NCBI GenBank assembly: GCA_965657215.1
Contig: CBFHNR010000007.1
Location: 1 to 64,000, forward strand
Direction: 5' to 3'
Length of the DNA: 64,000 bases
Source of the DNA: JAHEJA01 sp965657215
Lineage (GTDB): Bacteria; Pseudomonadota; Alphaproteobacteria; Rhodobacterales; Rhodobacteraceae
Translations under genes and position numbers: made by a program
Shown here: positions 35,503-44,019 of the stretch, piece by piece
Numbering within the stretch: the first letter of the stretch is position 1
Layout: each line of letters begins with the position of its first letter
The notes under the pieces: generated by a model
Databases searched by the model: none
What the model saw: only the letters and a program-made list of their open reading frames with translations
What the model was told of the DNA's origin: nothing

Positions 35503-36249
35503 ATGATAGACGCCCTTGCTCTGACCCCATTTGAAATCGCCTACCTCGCCGCCGTTTGCTTTGTGGCTGGTATCGTGCGCGGATTCACAGGGTTTGGGCA
35601 ATCTGCTGTTGCTATGGCAAGTGCGGCTCTCGTCTTGCCTCCCGTTCTTCTTATTCCCATCCTGTGGTGGATTGAGCTCGCCGCCAGTCTTTTGATGCTC
35701 AAAGGCGGGTGGAAGGACGCCGATAAAGGCATGGCCACAACGCTTTGGATCGGGTCCGTGCTTGGCCTACCTTTGGGCTTGATGCTGACAACCACCTTAC
35801 CAGCCTATCAATCACAATGTCTTGCTCTTATCGGCATTCTTGTCCTTGCCGCGCTCCAACTTGCCAAGATCAATCTCACACTTTTACAAGGGCGCTATGG
35901 CCTTGTCCTAACGGGGATCGCTGCGGGCATCATGTCTGGTATTGCGCATATCGGAGGAATGGTCATCGCGCTTTACACACTGAATTCAAACAAAAATGCG
36001 CGGCAGATGCGGGCCTCCTTAACGCTCTACCTCTTTCTTGGCGCGGCAAGCGGGTTTATCTTTCAATCCGCGTTTTCCATGATGGATAGCACCGCGATAC
36101 TCCGAGGTGTGGTCTTTGCCATTCCCTCAACACTAGGCGTCCTCATAGGATCCAAGCTCTTTAATCCAAAATTCGAACCATACTACCGCCCGATTTGCCT
36201 ATTTTTGGTAATTGGGCTTGCGCTGTTTGGTTTGTTCAAACTAGCGTGA
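35503..36249 (+). CDS. TauE/SafE-family sulfite/sulfonate exporter
   Basis: A 248-residue membrane protein with about 7-8 predicted helices and the family signature in the first helix pair, V-A-G-I-V-R-G-F-T-G-F-G. In taurine and sulfonate degraders, members of this family (TauE, TauZ, SafE) sit near xsc and are thought to export sulfite or sulfate. The location between citrate synthase and soeA supports that role here. Substrate is inferred from family and context. Confidence 0.9.
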   Translation: MIDALALTPFEIAYLAAVCFVAGIVRGFTGFGQSAVAMASAALVLPPVLLIPILWWIELAASLLMLKGGWKDADKGMATTLWIGSVLGLPLGLMLTTTLPAYQSQCLALIGILVLAALQLAKINLTLLQGRYGLVLTGIAAGIMSGIAHIGGMVIALYTLNSNKNARQMRASLTLYLFLGAASGFIFQSAFSMMDSTAILRGVVFAIPSTLGVLIGSKLFNPKFEPYYRPICLFLVIGLALFGLFKLA

Positions 36250-36270
36250 AGCGAAACAGGGGGGACTACG

Positions 36271-39066
36271 ATGAAAGATCAACCAATAATTGACACATCG
36301 CCTAAGGTATCTGACGAAATCAAACAGACGACATGTTACATGTGCGCCTGTCGCTGTGGGATCAATGTGCATCTCAAGGATGGCAATGTCGCCTATATTG
36401 AGGGCAACAGGGATCACCCCGTCAACAAAGGCGTGCTCTGTGCCAAAGGTTCAGCTGGGATCATGCAGGTCAATGCGCCCTCTCGTCTACGCTCGCCTCT
36501 GAAACGTGTTGGACCACGTGGGTCAGGTGAGTTCAAAGAAATCTCTTGGGACGAAGCGCTGGACATCGCCGTTGATTGGCTCAAACCGATCCGCGATGAA
36601 AATCCAGAAAAGCTTGCCTTCTTTACAGGTCGCGATCAATCGCAGTCTTTCACGAGCCTGTGGGCCCAAAGTTACGGCACCCCGAATTATGCCGCACATG
36701 GTGGCTTTTGTTCGGTCAATATGGCGGCCGCTGGCATCTATACAATGGGCGGTGCGTTTTGGGAATTCGGTCAACCTGATTGGGATCATACCAAGCTCTT
36801 CATGATTTTTGGCGTCGCCGAAGATCACGACAGCAACCCAATCAAAATGGGGATCGGCAAGATCAAAGCCCGCGGTGCCAAAGTCATCGGCGTCAATCCT
36901 ATTCGCTCAGGCTATAATGCTGTCGCGGATGACTGGGTTGGCATCACACCTGGCACCGATGGTCTCTTTATCCTCGCTCTCGTTCATGAATTGCTCAAGG
37001 CGGGTAAAATTGATCTCACCTATTTGGCGCAATACACCAATGCCCCTGTGTTGATCGACCCTGAAACGGGCCTCTTAATGCGGGATAAGGACGGCAAAGA
37101 GCTAGTCGTTGATCGCGCAACAGGCAAGCTCACGCCCTTTGATAAAAAAGGGGTGCAGCCTGATTTGAACGGATCAAGCGGCGCGGCCCGCACAGTGTTT
37201 CACCAAATGATCGAACGCTATCTTGATCCGCAATATGCGCCCGAGGCCGTCGCGGATAAAGTCGGCATAACGGCTGGTAAAATCCGCGCCATTGCCAATG
37301 AAATCGCCCGCGTCGCCTTCGAAGAGGCCATCGAGCTAGATCAGGAATGGACAGATTTTCGCGGTGAAACCCATACCAAAATGACTGGCCGCCCTGTGAG
37401 CTTTCATGCAATGCGCGGAATTTCCGCCCATTCCAACGGGTTCCAAACCTGTCGCGCTCTGCATATGTTGCAAATCATCTTGGGCACTGTCGAAACACCG
37501 GGGGGCTTTCGATTCAAGCCACCCTATCCCAAGCCCGCAACAATCCATCCTAAACCCCATTGCAAAGTCACACCGGGCGCGCCACTGGACGGGCCGCACT
37601 TGGGGTTTGTGCATGGACCAGAAGACCTCGCCCTAAAGGATGACGGAACGCCTGCGCGCATCGACAAAGCCTTTACATGGGAAAACCCAATGTCGGCGCA
37701 TGGATTGATGCATATGGTGATCTCAAATGCCCATGCAGGTGATCCCTACAAGATCAACACTCTGTTCATGTATATGGCCAATATGAGCTGGAACAGCTCG
37801 ATGAACACTGGCGGCGTGATCGACATGCTTACGGACAAGGATGAGAATGGCGATTATGTCATTCCAAACATCATTTATTCTGATGCCTATAGCTCGGAAA
37901 TGGTGGCCTATGCGGACCTCATCTTGCCCGATACCACCTATCTAGAACGCCACGATTGCATCAGCCTTCTTGATCGTCCCATTTGCGAAGCCGATGCAGC
38001 CGCCGACGCCATTCGGTGGCCCGTGATTGAGCCCGACCGCGACGTGCGTGGATTTCAATCCGTGCTCTGTGAACTCGGCGCGCGGCTGAACCTTCCAGCC
38101 TTCACCAATGAAGACGGATCGCAAAAATATGCCGACTACGCAGATTACATCACCAACCACATCCGCAAACCCGGCATCGGACCCCTCGCAGGGTTTCGGG
38201 GGGCGGATGGAACGGAGTCTGGTCGCGGGGATGTCAACCCAAACCAACTTGACGCCTATATCGAAAACGGCGGCTTTTTCGTGGAACATATCCCCGATGC
38301 CGCTCTCTATTACAAACCATGGAATTCCGCCTACCAAGACTGGGCCGTGGGAATGGGTATTATCGATAAACCTGAACCCTACTTGTTCCAACTCTACGTC
38401 GAGCCGATGCGCAAATTCCAACGTGCCGCCGAAGGGCATGGGGACCGCCAACCCCCCGATCATTTACGCGAGCGCATCAAAACCACTCTTGATCCCCTCC
38501 CAATGTGGTATGCGCCGCTTGAGGACGGCCATAGCGATCCCGTTGAATACCCAATCCATGCGCTCACGCAACGCCCCATGGCGATGTACCATTCTTGGGG
38601 GAGCCAAAATGCATGGCTACGGCAAATCCACGGCCTCAATCCGCTCTACCTTCCCACGCGTTTAATGCAGGAAAATAACCTCCAAGATGGCGACTGGGCG
38701 GAAGTGACCTCGCCTCACGGCACCATCACGGTTCCTGTCGCCGAAATGGCCGCTTTGAACGAAAATACCGTGTGGACATGGAACGCCATCGGCAAACGCA
38801 AAGGCGCCTGGGCCTTGGATGAAAAGGCACCAGAGGCCACCAAAGGCTTCTTGCTTAACCACCTGATCCACGAACTCTTACCACCCAAAGGGGATGGCCT
38901 CAGATGGGCGAACTCAGACCCAATCACGGGCCAAGCAGCTTGGTTTGACCTGCGTGTCAAAATCTCCAAGACCAAAGCACCAAGCGAAAGCCTGCCGAAT
39001 TTGCCGCCCATAGCCTCACCTGTAGAAAAAGGCCCAAGCAAATTGGCATGGAAGGTGGCGAAATGA
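36271..39066 (+). CDS. soeA: Sulfite dehydrogenase (quinone), molybdopterin subunit SoeA
   Basis: A 931-residue DMSO-reductase-family molybdoenzyme. Near the N-terminus Cys22, Cys25, Cys29 and Cys57 form a [4Fe-4S] site. There is no twin-arginine signal, fitting the cytoplasmic SoeABC complex. SoeABC oxidises sulfite to sulfate and passes electrons to the quinone pool. The gene order A-B-C and the neighbourhood of xsc, which releases sulfite, support this over polysulfide or thiosulfate reductases of the same family. It begins 21 bp after the exporter gene. Confidence 0.92.
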   Translation: MKDQPIIDTSPKVSDEIKQTTCYMCACRCGINVHLKDGNVAYIEGNRDHPVNKGVLCAKGSAGIMQVNAPSRLRSPLKRVGPRGSGEFKEISWDEALDIAVDWLKPIRDENPEKLAFFTGRDQSQSFTSLWAQSYGTPNYAAHGGFCSVNMAAAGIYTMGGAFWEFGQPDWDHTKLFMIFGVAEDHDSNPIKMGIGKIKARGAKVIGVNPIRSGYNAVADDWVGITPGTDGLFILALVHELLKAGKIDLTYLAQYTNAPVLIDPETGLLMRDKDGKELVVDRATGKLTPFDKKGVQPDLNGSSGAARTVFHQMIERYLDPQYAPEAVADKVGITAGKIRAIANEIARVAFEEAIELDQEWTDFRGETHTKMTGRPVSFHAMRGISAHSNGFQTCRALHMLQIILGTVETPGGFRFKPPYPKPATIHPKPHCKVTPGAPLDGPHLGFVHGPEDLALKDDGTPARIDKAFTWENPMSAHGLMHMVISNAHAGDPYKINTLFMYMANMSWNSSMNTGGVIDMLTDKDENGDYVIPNIIYSDAYSSEMVAYADLILPDTTYLERHDCISLLDRPICEADAAADAIRWPVIEPDRDVRGFQSVLCELGARLNLPAFTNEDGSQKYADYADYITNHIRKPGIGPLAGFRGADGTESGRGDVNPNQLDAYIENGGFFVEHIPDAALYYKPWNSAYQDWAVGMGIIDKPEPYLFQLYVEPMRKFQRAAEGHGDRQPPDHLRERIKTTLDPLPMWYAPLEDGHSDPVEYPIHALTQRPMAMYHSWGSQNAWLRQIHGLNPLYLPTRLMQENNLQDGDWAEVTSPHGTITVPVAEMAALNENTVWTWNAIGKRKGAWALDEKAPEATKGFLLNHLIHELLPPKGDGLRWANSDPITGQAAWFDLRVKISKTKAPSESLPNLPPIASPVEKGPSKLAWKVAK

Positions 39067-39079
39067 TCCGTATTTCATC

Positions 39080-39120
39080 TTTGTACAAATACTCAGGGGT
39101 CTGGGGCATCGCCCCAGGTC
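39080..39120. repeat. Dispersed intergenic repeat variant with hairpin
   Basis: Between soeA and soeB, the sequence GTACAAATACTCAGGGGTCT is followed by a hairpin CTGGGGC / GCCCCAG with loop ATC (39101-39117). The ACAAATA-C-TC start resembles the repeat at 35431 and 46701. It may act as an mRNA stabiliser or weak terminator inside the soe operon. Confidence 0.55.
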
Positions 39121-39148
39121 TGGACATTTATAAACAGGGGACCAAACT

Positions 39149-39895
39149 ATGACCAATCTCCCAACGTCAACCGACCGTAAGCTCGGCCTTGTTATTGATT
39201 TGGATACCTGTGTTGGCTGCCATGCCTGCGTGATTTCCTGTAAAGGCTGGAACACCGAAAACTATGGCGCTCCGCTCAGTGATCAAAATCCCTATGGGGC
39301 GAACCCATCTGGAACCTTCCTTAACCGTGTTCACAGCTATGAGATCACGCCAGAGCAAGGCCCAGCCCAGCTCATCCATTTCCCGAAATCCTGCCTGCAT
39401 TGCGACGATGCGCCCTGTGTGACAGTCTGTCCAACGGGGGCCTCTTATAAACGTGCCGAAGATGGCATTGTCTTGGTGAATGAGGACGCCTGTATTGGCT
39501 GCGGCCTCTGTGCATGGGCCTGTCCTTATGGGGCACGCGAAATGGACGCCGAAGAAAAGGTCATGAAGAAATGTACCCTCTGTGTGGATCGCATTTATAA
39601 CGATAACCTAGAACCCGAGGATCAAGTCCCCTCTTGTGTGCGCACCTGCCCTGCGGGCGCGCGTCATTTCGGGGATTTCAACGATCCAGAGAGCACTGTC
39701 AGCGTCTTGACCAAAGAGCGCGGCGGCATGGATCTTATGCCTGAAATGGGCACGAAACCGGTGAATAAATACCTCCCTCCGCGTCCAAAAGATACCTTAG
39801 AAGAGGTCGACATTTTGGCCCCTTATTTGGACACAGTGGCAACAGAGACAACTGGCTTTATGGCTTGGCTTGACAAACAATTGGAGAAAATCTGA
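39149..39895 (+). CDS. soeB: Sulfite dehydrogenase iron-sulfur subunit SoeB
   Basis: A 248-residue electron-transfer subunit with four cysteine clusters: C-V-G-C-H-A-C-V-I-S-C, C-L-H-C-D-D-A-P-C-V-T-V-C-P, C-I-G-C-G-L-C-A-W-A-C-P and C-T-L-C...C-V-R-T-C-P. These fit four [4Fe-4S] centres linking SoeA to the membrane anchor. It belongs to the DmsB/NrfC family. The stop overlaps the soeC start by one base. Confidence 0.94.
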   Translation: MTNLPTSTDRKLGLVIDLDTCVGCHACVISCKGWNTENYGAPLSDQNPYGANPSGTFLNRVHSYEITPEQGPAQLIHFPKSCLHCDDAPCVTVCPTGASYKRAEDGIVLVNEDACIGCGLCAWACPYGAREMDAEEKVMKKCTLCVDRIYNDNLEPEDQVPSCVRTCPAGARHFGDFNDPESTVSVLTKERGGMDLMPEMGTKPVNKYLPPRPKDTLEEVDILAPYLDTVATETTGFMAWLDKQLEKI

Positions 39896-40767
39896 TGCAT
39901 CCAGCACCCTCCGTTATTATTTTTACAACCTTCTCAGGCTTGGGCTTTGGCTTGTTGATGTTCTTGGGGCTTGGCTATCCAAACGTCACGGGCATGATGG
40001 CTTTTGGATTTTATCTGATTGCTTATGTCTTTGCCGTTGGTGGGTTACTGGCATCCACGTTCCACTTGGGCCATCCAGAACGTGCCATCAAAGCCTTTAG
40101 CCAATGGCGGAGCAGTTGGCTCAGCCGTGAGGCTTGGTTCGCAGTAGCGGCTTTGCTGGTGATGGGTCTGGTTGCCTTGGGGCAGGTCTTTTTTGACACA
40201 CGCCTTGCACTGCTTGGTGTGCTGGGCGCGGCGCTTTCCTTTGGAACAGTGCTCTGCACCGCGATGATCTACACACAGCTCAAAACAGTTCCGCGTTGGA
40301 ACACGCCAATCACGCCAGTTCTCTTCGTGGCGCTGTCGCTCACAGGTGGTGCACTCCTGTCAGGTCGCATCACTTTGACACTTGTGTTGCTTGTGATCAC
40401 TGGCGTTATCCAACTGGCCTATTGGATCTGGGGCGATAGTGCCCTGCAAAAGTCAGGCACCACGTTGGAAACCGCCACGGGTCTTGGGGAAATGGGGCGC
40501 GTTCGGGCCTTTGAGCCCCCTCACACTGGAACCAACTACCTATTGAAAGAATTTGCCTATGTGGTCGGACGCAAGCACGCAGCAAAGCTTCGGATCATTT
40601 CGCTGATCCTGATGGTGGGGACACCTTTGGTCCTACTGGCCCTGCCGTTCAATCACTGGTTTGCGCTCTTTGCGGTGCTTTCCCACATCTTGGGCGTTAT
40701 GACTTCTCGGTGGTTGTTCTTTGCTCAGGCGGAACATGTCGTGGGTCTCTATTACGGCAAACGCTGA
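39895..40767 (+). CDS. soeC: Sulfite dehydrogenase membrane anchor SoeC (DmsC type)
   Basis: A 290-residue membrane protein with about eight hydrophobic helices. It belongs to the DmsC anchor family, which holds the catalytic subunits at the membrane and gives electrons to quinone. Motifs include F-H-L-G-H-P-E-R near 62-69 and S-R-W-L-F-F-A near the C-terminus. It is translationally coupled to soeB through TGATG and ends the operon before a terminator. Confidence 0.92.
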   Translation: MHPAPSVIIFTTFSGLGFGLLMFLGLGYPNVTGMMAFGFYLIAYVFAVGGLLASTFHLGHPERAIKAFSQWRSSWLSREAWFAVAALLVMGLVALGQVFFDTRLALLGVLGAALSFGTVLCTAMIYTQLKTVPRWNTPITPVLFVALSLTGGALLSGRITLTLVLLVITGVIQLAYWIWGDSALQKSGTTLETATGLGEMGRVRAFEPPHTGTNYLLKEFAYVVGRKHAAKLRIISLILMVGTPLVLLALPFNHWFALFAVLSHILGVMTSRWLFFAQAEHVVGLYYGKR

Positions 40768-40854
40768 CACGATAGGACTGCATCCCCGACAGGGGGTGCA
40801 CTCGGTCATGAACAGTTTGGATACTGAGGCGACAACACAGGTCACCACAAAAGA

Positions 40855-40884
40855 AAAAGGCCCGCGATTGCTCGGGGCCTTTTC
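40855..40884. terminator. Bidirectional terminator between soeC and atpF
   Basis: A stem AAAAGGCCC / GGGCCTTTT with an 11-nt loop. T and A runs on both sides let it work for soeABC on the plus strand and for the atp operon on the minus strand. Confidence 0.85.
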
Positions 40885-40905
40885 TCGTTTGCGATACCGC
40901 AATTC

Positions 40906-41463
40906 TTAGTGAAGCTTTGTTTCCACATCTGAGATCGCTGCATCAATCAGTTTGTTGCCGTCTGTGGCCGTCAACTGTTTCGCAATGATGTCACGTGCTG
41001 CAGACACAGCAATCGTTACAGCGGCGTCACGCACGTCGCGCTCCGCTGAAGCCTGAGCCGATGCAATCTGCTCTTCAGCAGCCGCCATACGACGGGCAAC
41101 AGAGACCTGTAGGTCCGCTTTGGCTTGTTCAGCCGCCGCCTGTGCTTCGCTTCGTGCAGACTCGATGATGCGATCCGCTTGTTCCTGAACTTCTTTTTGC
41201 TTGCGCTCATAAGAGGCCAGAATGCTCTGGGCTTCTTCACGAAGAGCGCGCGCTTCGTCGAGTTCAGACTTGATACCGTCGGCACGTTGATCGAGCATTT
41301 TTCCAATCATGCTTGGGACTTTGAAATAGAACAAAACCAAGATGAATGTGATGAATGCCAACGTCACGACGAAATCGGTGTTCGCCAAAGACACAAAAGG
41401 ACCAGAAGCCGCGACTGCAGGGCTTGCGAATACAATGGCGAATAGTGTTGCTAAAACGCGCAT
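40906..41463 (-). CDS. atpF: F0F1 ATP synthase subunit b
   Basis: A 185-residue subunit b. The N-terminus holds a signal-like hydrophobic segment (M-R-V-L-A-T-L-F-A-I-V-F-A), then the membrane helix around 29-48 (T-L-A-F-I-T-F-I-L-V-L-F-Y), and a long charged helical stalk. It forms the peripheral stalk with the b' subunit encoded 4 bp upstream. Two different b-type genes are normal in Rhodobacterales. Confidence 0.94.
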   Translation of the reverse strand: MRVLATLFAIVFASPAVAASGPFVSLANTDFVVTLAFITFILVLFYFKVPSMIGKMLDQRADGIKSELDEARALREEAQSILASYERKQKEVQEQADRIIESARSEAQAAAEQAKADLQVSVARRMAAAEEQIASAQASAERDVRDAAVTIAVSAARDIIAKQLTATDGNKLIDAAISDVETKLH

Positions 41464-41467
41464 GATC

Positions 41468-42013
41468 TTATCCCTTCATCCTTGATGCAATCGCTGATTT
41501 CACAGCTTTTGCGTCTGCTTTGCCGCCGAGTGCCGAAACAAGTTCACCAGCTGTCGCTGTTGCAACTTCTTCAACGCTTTCCAATGCTGTCGCACGGATT
41601 TCGGCGATTGCCTTTTCGCTTTCAGCGGTCTTTGCAGAAATCTCAACATCTGCCTTCGCCATTGCGGCTTCGACATCTGCTTTGATTTCGGCTTTGGTGG
41701 TTTCGACAATGCGTGAAGCCTCTGCACGGGCGTCTGCCAATGCTTGGTTATACGCAGCCTCAGCCGCCGCCGCTTTCGCCTTCAGCTCTTCAGCTGCGGC
41801 GATATCTTTTGTAATTGTCCCCTGACGTTCAGCTAATACCGCAGCAATGCGGGGTAGCGCAACGCGCGATAGGACGAGGTAGATCACAACAAGTGTGATC
41901 AACAGCCAGAAAATCTGGTTGCCCCATGTCGAGAAATCTAGTTGCGGCATACCAGCATTTGATGCTGCCGCCCCTGCTGACTGACTGGTGGCTTCGGTCG
42001 TGTTAGATGCCAT
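41468..42013 (-). CDS. atpX: F0F1 ATP synthase subunit b'
   Basis: A 181-residue b' subunit. An N-terminal Ala/Ser/Thr-rich tail leads to the membrane helix W-G-N-Q-I-F-W-L-L-I-T-L-V-V-I-Y (about 31-52), followed by an alanine-rich coiled coil. The order atpE, b', b fits photosynthetic-type and alphaproteobacterial F0 operons. In some annotations the gene is called atpG or atpF2. Confidence 0.92.
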   Translation of the reverse strand: MASNTTEATSQSAGAAASNAGMPQLDFSTWGNQIFWLLITLVVIYLVLSRVALPRIAAVLAERQGTITKDIAAAEELKAKAAAAEAAYNQALADARAEASRIVETTKAEIKADVEAAMAKADVEISAKTAESEKAIAEIRATALESVEEVATATAGELVSALGGKADAKAVKSAIASRMKG

Positions 42014-42093
42014 ATCGTCCTCCGTCGGAACCTGAGGGAACCGAGCGCGCCATCAAAGGCCCGCTCGACCGTAAGGAATATTTCCGCGAAGAC

Positions 42094-42318
42094 TTAAACG
42101 GCGAACATTAGAAGCAAAGCGACTAGGAACGAAAAGATACCTAGAGCTTCTGCGAACGCGATACCGATGAACAATGTCGCTGTTTGTGATGCTGCTGCTG
42201 ATGGGTTACGTAGAGCGCCGGCTAGGTAGTTGCCTGCAACGTTACCAACACCGATAGCTGCTGCGCCAGAACCGATTGCTGCAAGACCTGCGCCGATGTG
42301 TGCTAGTTGACCTTCCAT
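42094..42318 (-). CDS. atpE: F0F1 ATP synthase subunit c
   Basis: A 74-residue proteolipid with two membrane helices and a polar loop A-L-R-N-P-S. The proton-binding acidic residue is the Glu in G-I-A-F-A-E-A-L-G. The ring of c subunits drives rotation. It has a good ribosome binding site (AAGGAG). The E in place of D is usual for alphaproteobacteria. Confidence 0.97.
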   Translation of the reverse strand: MEGQLAHIGAGLAAIGSGAAAIGVGNVAGNYLAGALRNPSAAASQTATLFIGIAFAEALGIFSFLVALLLMFAV

Positions 42319-42367
42319 TTGTATTCTCCTTACGATGGGAAGTTAATATTTAGTAGCGTGTTCAAAC

Positions 42368-43123
42368 TTAGTGACCAGGATGCAGAGCATCTTTTAGGTA
42401 GACACAAGTCAGAATAGTAAAGACATATGCTTGGATAAAGGCCACCAAGACCTCAAGTCCGTACATTGCCGTAATTGCGAGGATAGAGACCGGTGAAATC
42501 ACTGAGATCGCGGCAAATCCTGCAAAGACTTTGATAACTGCGTGGCCGGCCATAACGTTACCCGCAAGACGGATAGAGTGGCTCACAGGACGCACGAAGT
42601 ATGAAATTAATTCGATAATCGCCAACACAGGACGCAAGGCCAATGGGGCGGATGCCACCCAGAAAAGGCCCAAGAATTTGGTGCCGTTCTTAGCAAAGCC
42701 AACGATTGTCACTGTCAAGAAAACGAACATCGCCAAAACTGCTGTTACGGCAAAGTGGGATGTTGTCGTAAATGACATTGGCAAAAGACCGAGGAAGTTC
42801 GCCATCACAATAAACATGAACAATGTCATGACATAAGGGAAGAACACCACGCCGTCTTTGCCAGTGACGTCTTCGACCATTTTGTAGACAAAACCATAAG
42901 CCAATTCACCGATTGACTGCGAGCGACCTGGAACAACCGCACGACGCGATGTCCCCACAACCATCAACAAAGCAACCGCAGCAACCGCTAGGGCCATCCA
43001 CAAAGTTACGTTGGTGATTGTATACCAATGAATAGGACCTTCACCAAACAACGGTTTGACGATAAATTGATCCATTGGGTGGAAAACCAAACCCGCTTCT
43101 TCGGTGTGTGCGTCACTTGCCAC
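42368..43123 (-). CDS. atpB: F0F1 ATP synthase subunit a
   Basis: A 251-residue integral membrane subunit with the essential Arg in the helix S-H-S-I-R-L-A-G-N-V-M-A-G-H. It forms the proton half-channels. The GTG start at 43123 is preferred because GAGGG lies 7 nt upstream; the TTG at 43129 would be too close to that site. The start overlaps the end of atpI by 11 bases, indicating coupling. Confidence 0.96.
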   Translation of the reverse strand: MASDAHTEEAGLVFHPMDQFIVKPLFGEGPIHWYTITNVTLWMALAVAAVALLMVVGTSRRAVVPGRSQSIGELAYGFVYKMVEDVTGKDGVVFFPYVMTLFMFIVMANFLGLLPMSFTTTSHFAVTAVLAMFVFLTVTIVGFAKNGTKFLGLFWVASAPLALRPVLAIIELISYFVRPVSHSIRLAGNVMAGHAVIKVFAGFAAISVISPVSILAITAMYGLEVLVAFIQAYVFTILTCVYLKDALHPGH

Positions 43124-43454
43124 GGTCAAACCCTCTTTCTTTTTCGGCCTCAGCGGCCAATATTTTCTCTTGCGCTTCGTTAGCAGAGCCGATCATTGTT
43201 TTCACGCCCGCCACAAAGCCCAGTAATGTAAATATCACGAGAAACAGCGGCAAAGTTCCGAACAGAACATCCAAGCCGTATCCCACGCCAAAGCCGATCC
43301 CAAGTCCTGCGACCAACTCTATCACCATTCGCCAGGCATGCTGCGCTGTTGAATAGTGCTCATCCTGACGACCTTTCGGTGCCTGCGAAGTTTTTAGGGC
43401 GTCTATCCTGTCTTCCAATGATGCCAAGGGATCATTTTCATTTTGGTCCGACAC
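43113..43454 (-). CDS. atpI: ATP synthase assembly protein AtpI
   Basis: A 113-residue protein with two hydrophobic helices (about 44-66 and 69-88) and a charged C-terminus. It matches the AtpI/gene-1 protein at the head of F0 operons, involved in Mg2+ supply or c-ring assembly. It is the first gene of the atp operon here; the F1 genes are elsewhere, as is usual in this order. Confidence 0.92.
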   Translation of the reverse strand: MSDQNENDPLASLEDRIDALKTSQAPKGRQDEHYSTAQHAWRMVIELVAGLGIGFGVGYGLDVLFGTLPLFLVIFTLLGFVAGVKTMIGSANEAQEKILAAEAEKERGFDRGK

Positions 43455-43638
43455 GCCACAAATCCTTCTGGATGCTTGAGGGTGTTGTTAAATTGACCGC
43501 GCATCCGAGTCAACATGGCAAAGGCATTCGCAGAAATTTAGCTAAACCACTGAAAACAAGTAATATAATTGACATTAGCACTGCGACATAATCGTCAACC
43601 AACCGCCCTCACCCCTGAAACAGGTCATTTCGCTATAT

Positions 43639-43654
43639 TCAACCAAATGGTTGA
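43639..43654. promoter_or_regulatory. Inverted-repeat operator before the ArsR gene
   Basis: TCAACCA-AA-TGGTTGA is a perfect inverted repeat with 7-bp arms, 32 bp before the ATG of the ArsR regulator. A half-site TCAACCA also occurs about 45 bp upstream, at 43592-43598. This is the size and position expected for autoregulation by a dimeric winged-helix repressor. Confidence 0.72.
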
Positions 43655-43686
43655 CGATTGATCCGCTTTCTTCGTAAGACGCGGGT

Positions 43687-44019
43687 ATGAGTACAAATCT
43701 TGATGACGTCTTTGCCGCCCTTGCGGACCCAACCCGCCGCGCCATCCTCTCGATGTTGCTTGAGGATGACATGGCCGTCACAGATGTCGCCGAGCCCTTT
43801 GACATGTCCCTCGCCGCCATTTCCAAACATCTCGGCATCCTAACCAGAGCTGGCCTCATTAGCCAAGAAAAACGCGGACGTGTGAAATGGTGCAAACTAG
43901 AACCAGACGCCATGCGAAATGCATCAATCTGGATGCAAAGCTTCGGCCAATTCGAGGCGGTTAATTTAGATGCCTTCGAAGCCTTTTTGGATCAAGAACT
44001 CGCGCAAACCTTTGATTAA
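43687..44019 (+). CDS. ArsR-family transcriptional regulator
   Basis: A 110-residue winged-helix repressor. The N-terminus V-F-A-A-L-A-D-P-T-R-R-A-I-L is diagnostic for the ArsR subgroup usually paired with an SRPBCC (Hsp90-activator-like) protein. The recognition helix is S-L-A-A-I-S-K-H-L-G-I-L. It has no metal-binding cysteine motif. No SRPBCC gene is next to it here; instead a LysR gene converges with a 4-base overlap. A perfect operator-like palindrome precedes it. Confidence 0.92.
   Translation: MSTNLDDVFAALADPTRRAILSMLLEDDMAVTDVAEPFDMSLAAISKHLGILTRAGLISQEKRGRVKWCKLEPDAMRNASIWMQSFGQFEAVNLDAFEAFLDQELAQTFD

Noticed and set aside
42042..42067. CGAGCG / CGCTCG stem between atpE and atpX
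   Set aside because: Only six pairs with a 14-nt loop and no T-run; too weak to call.
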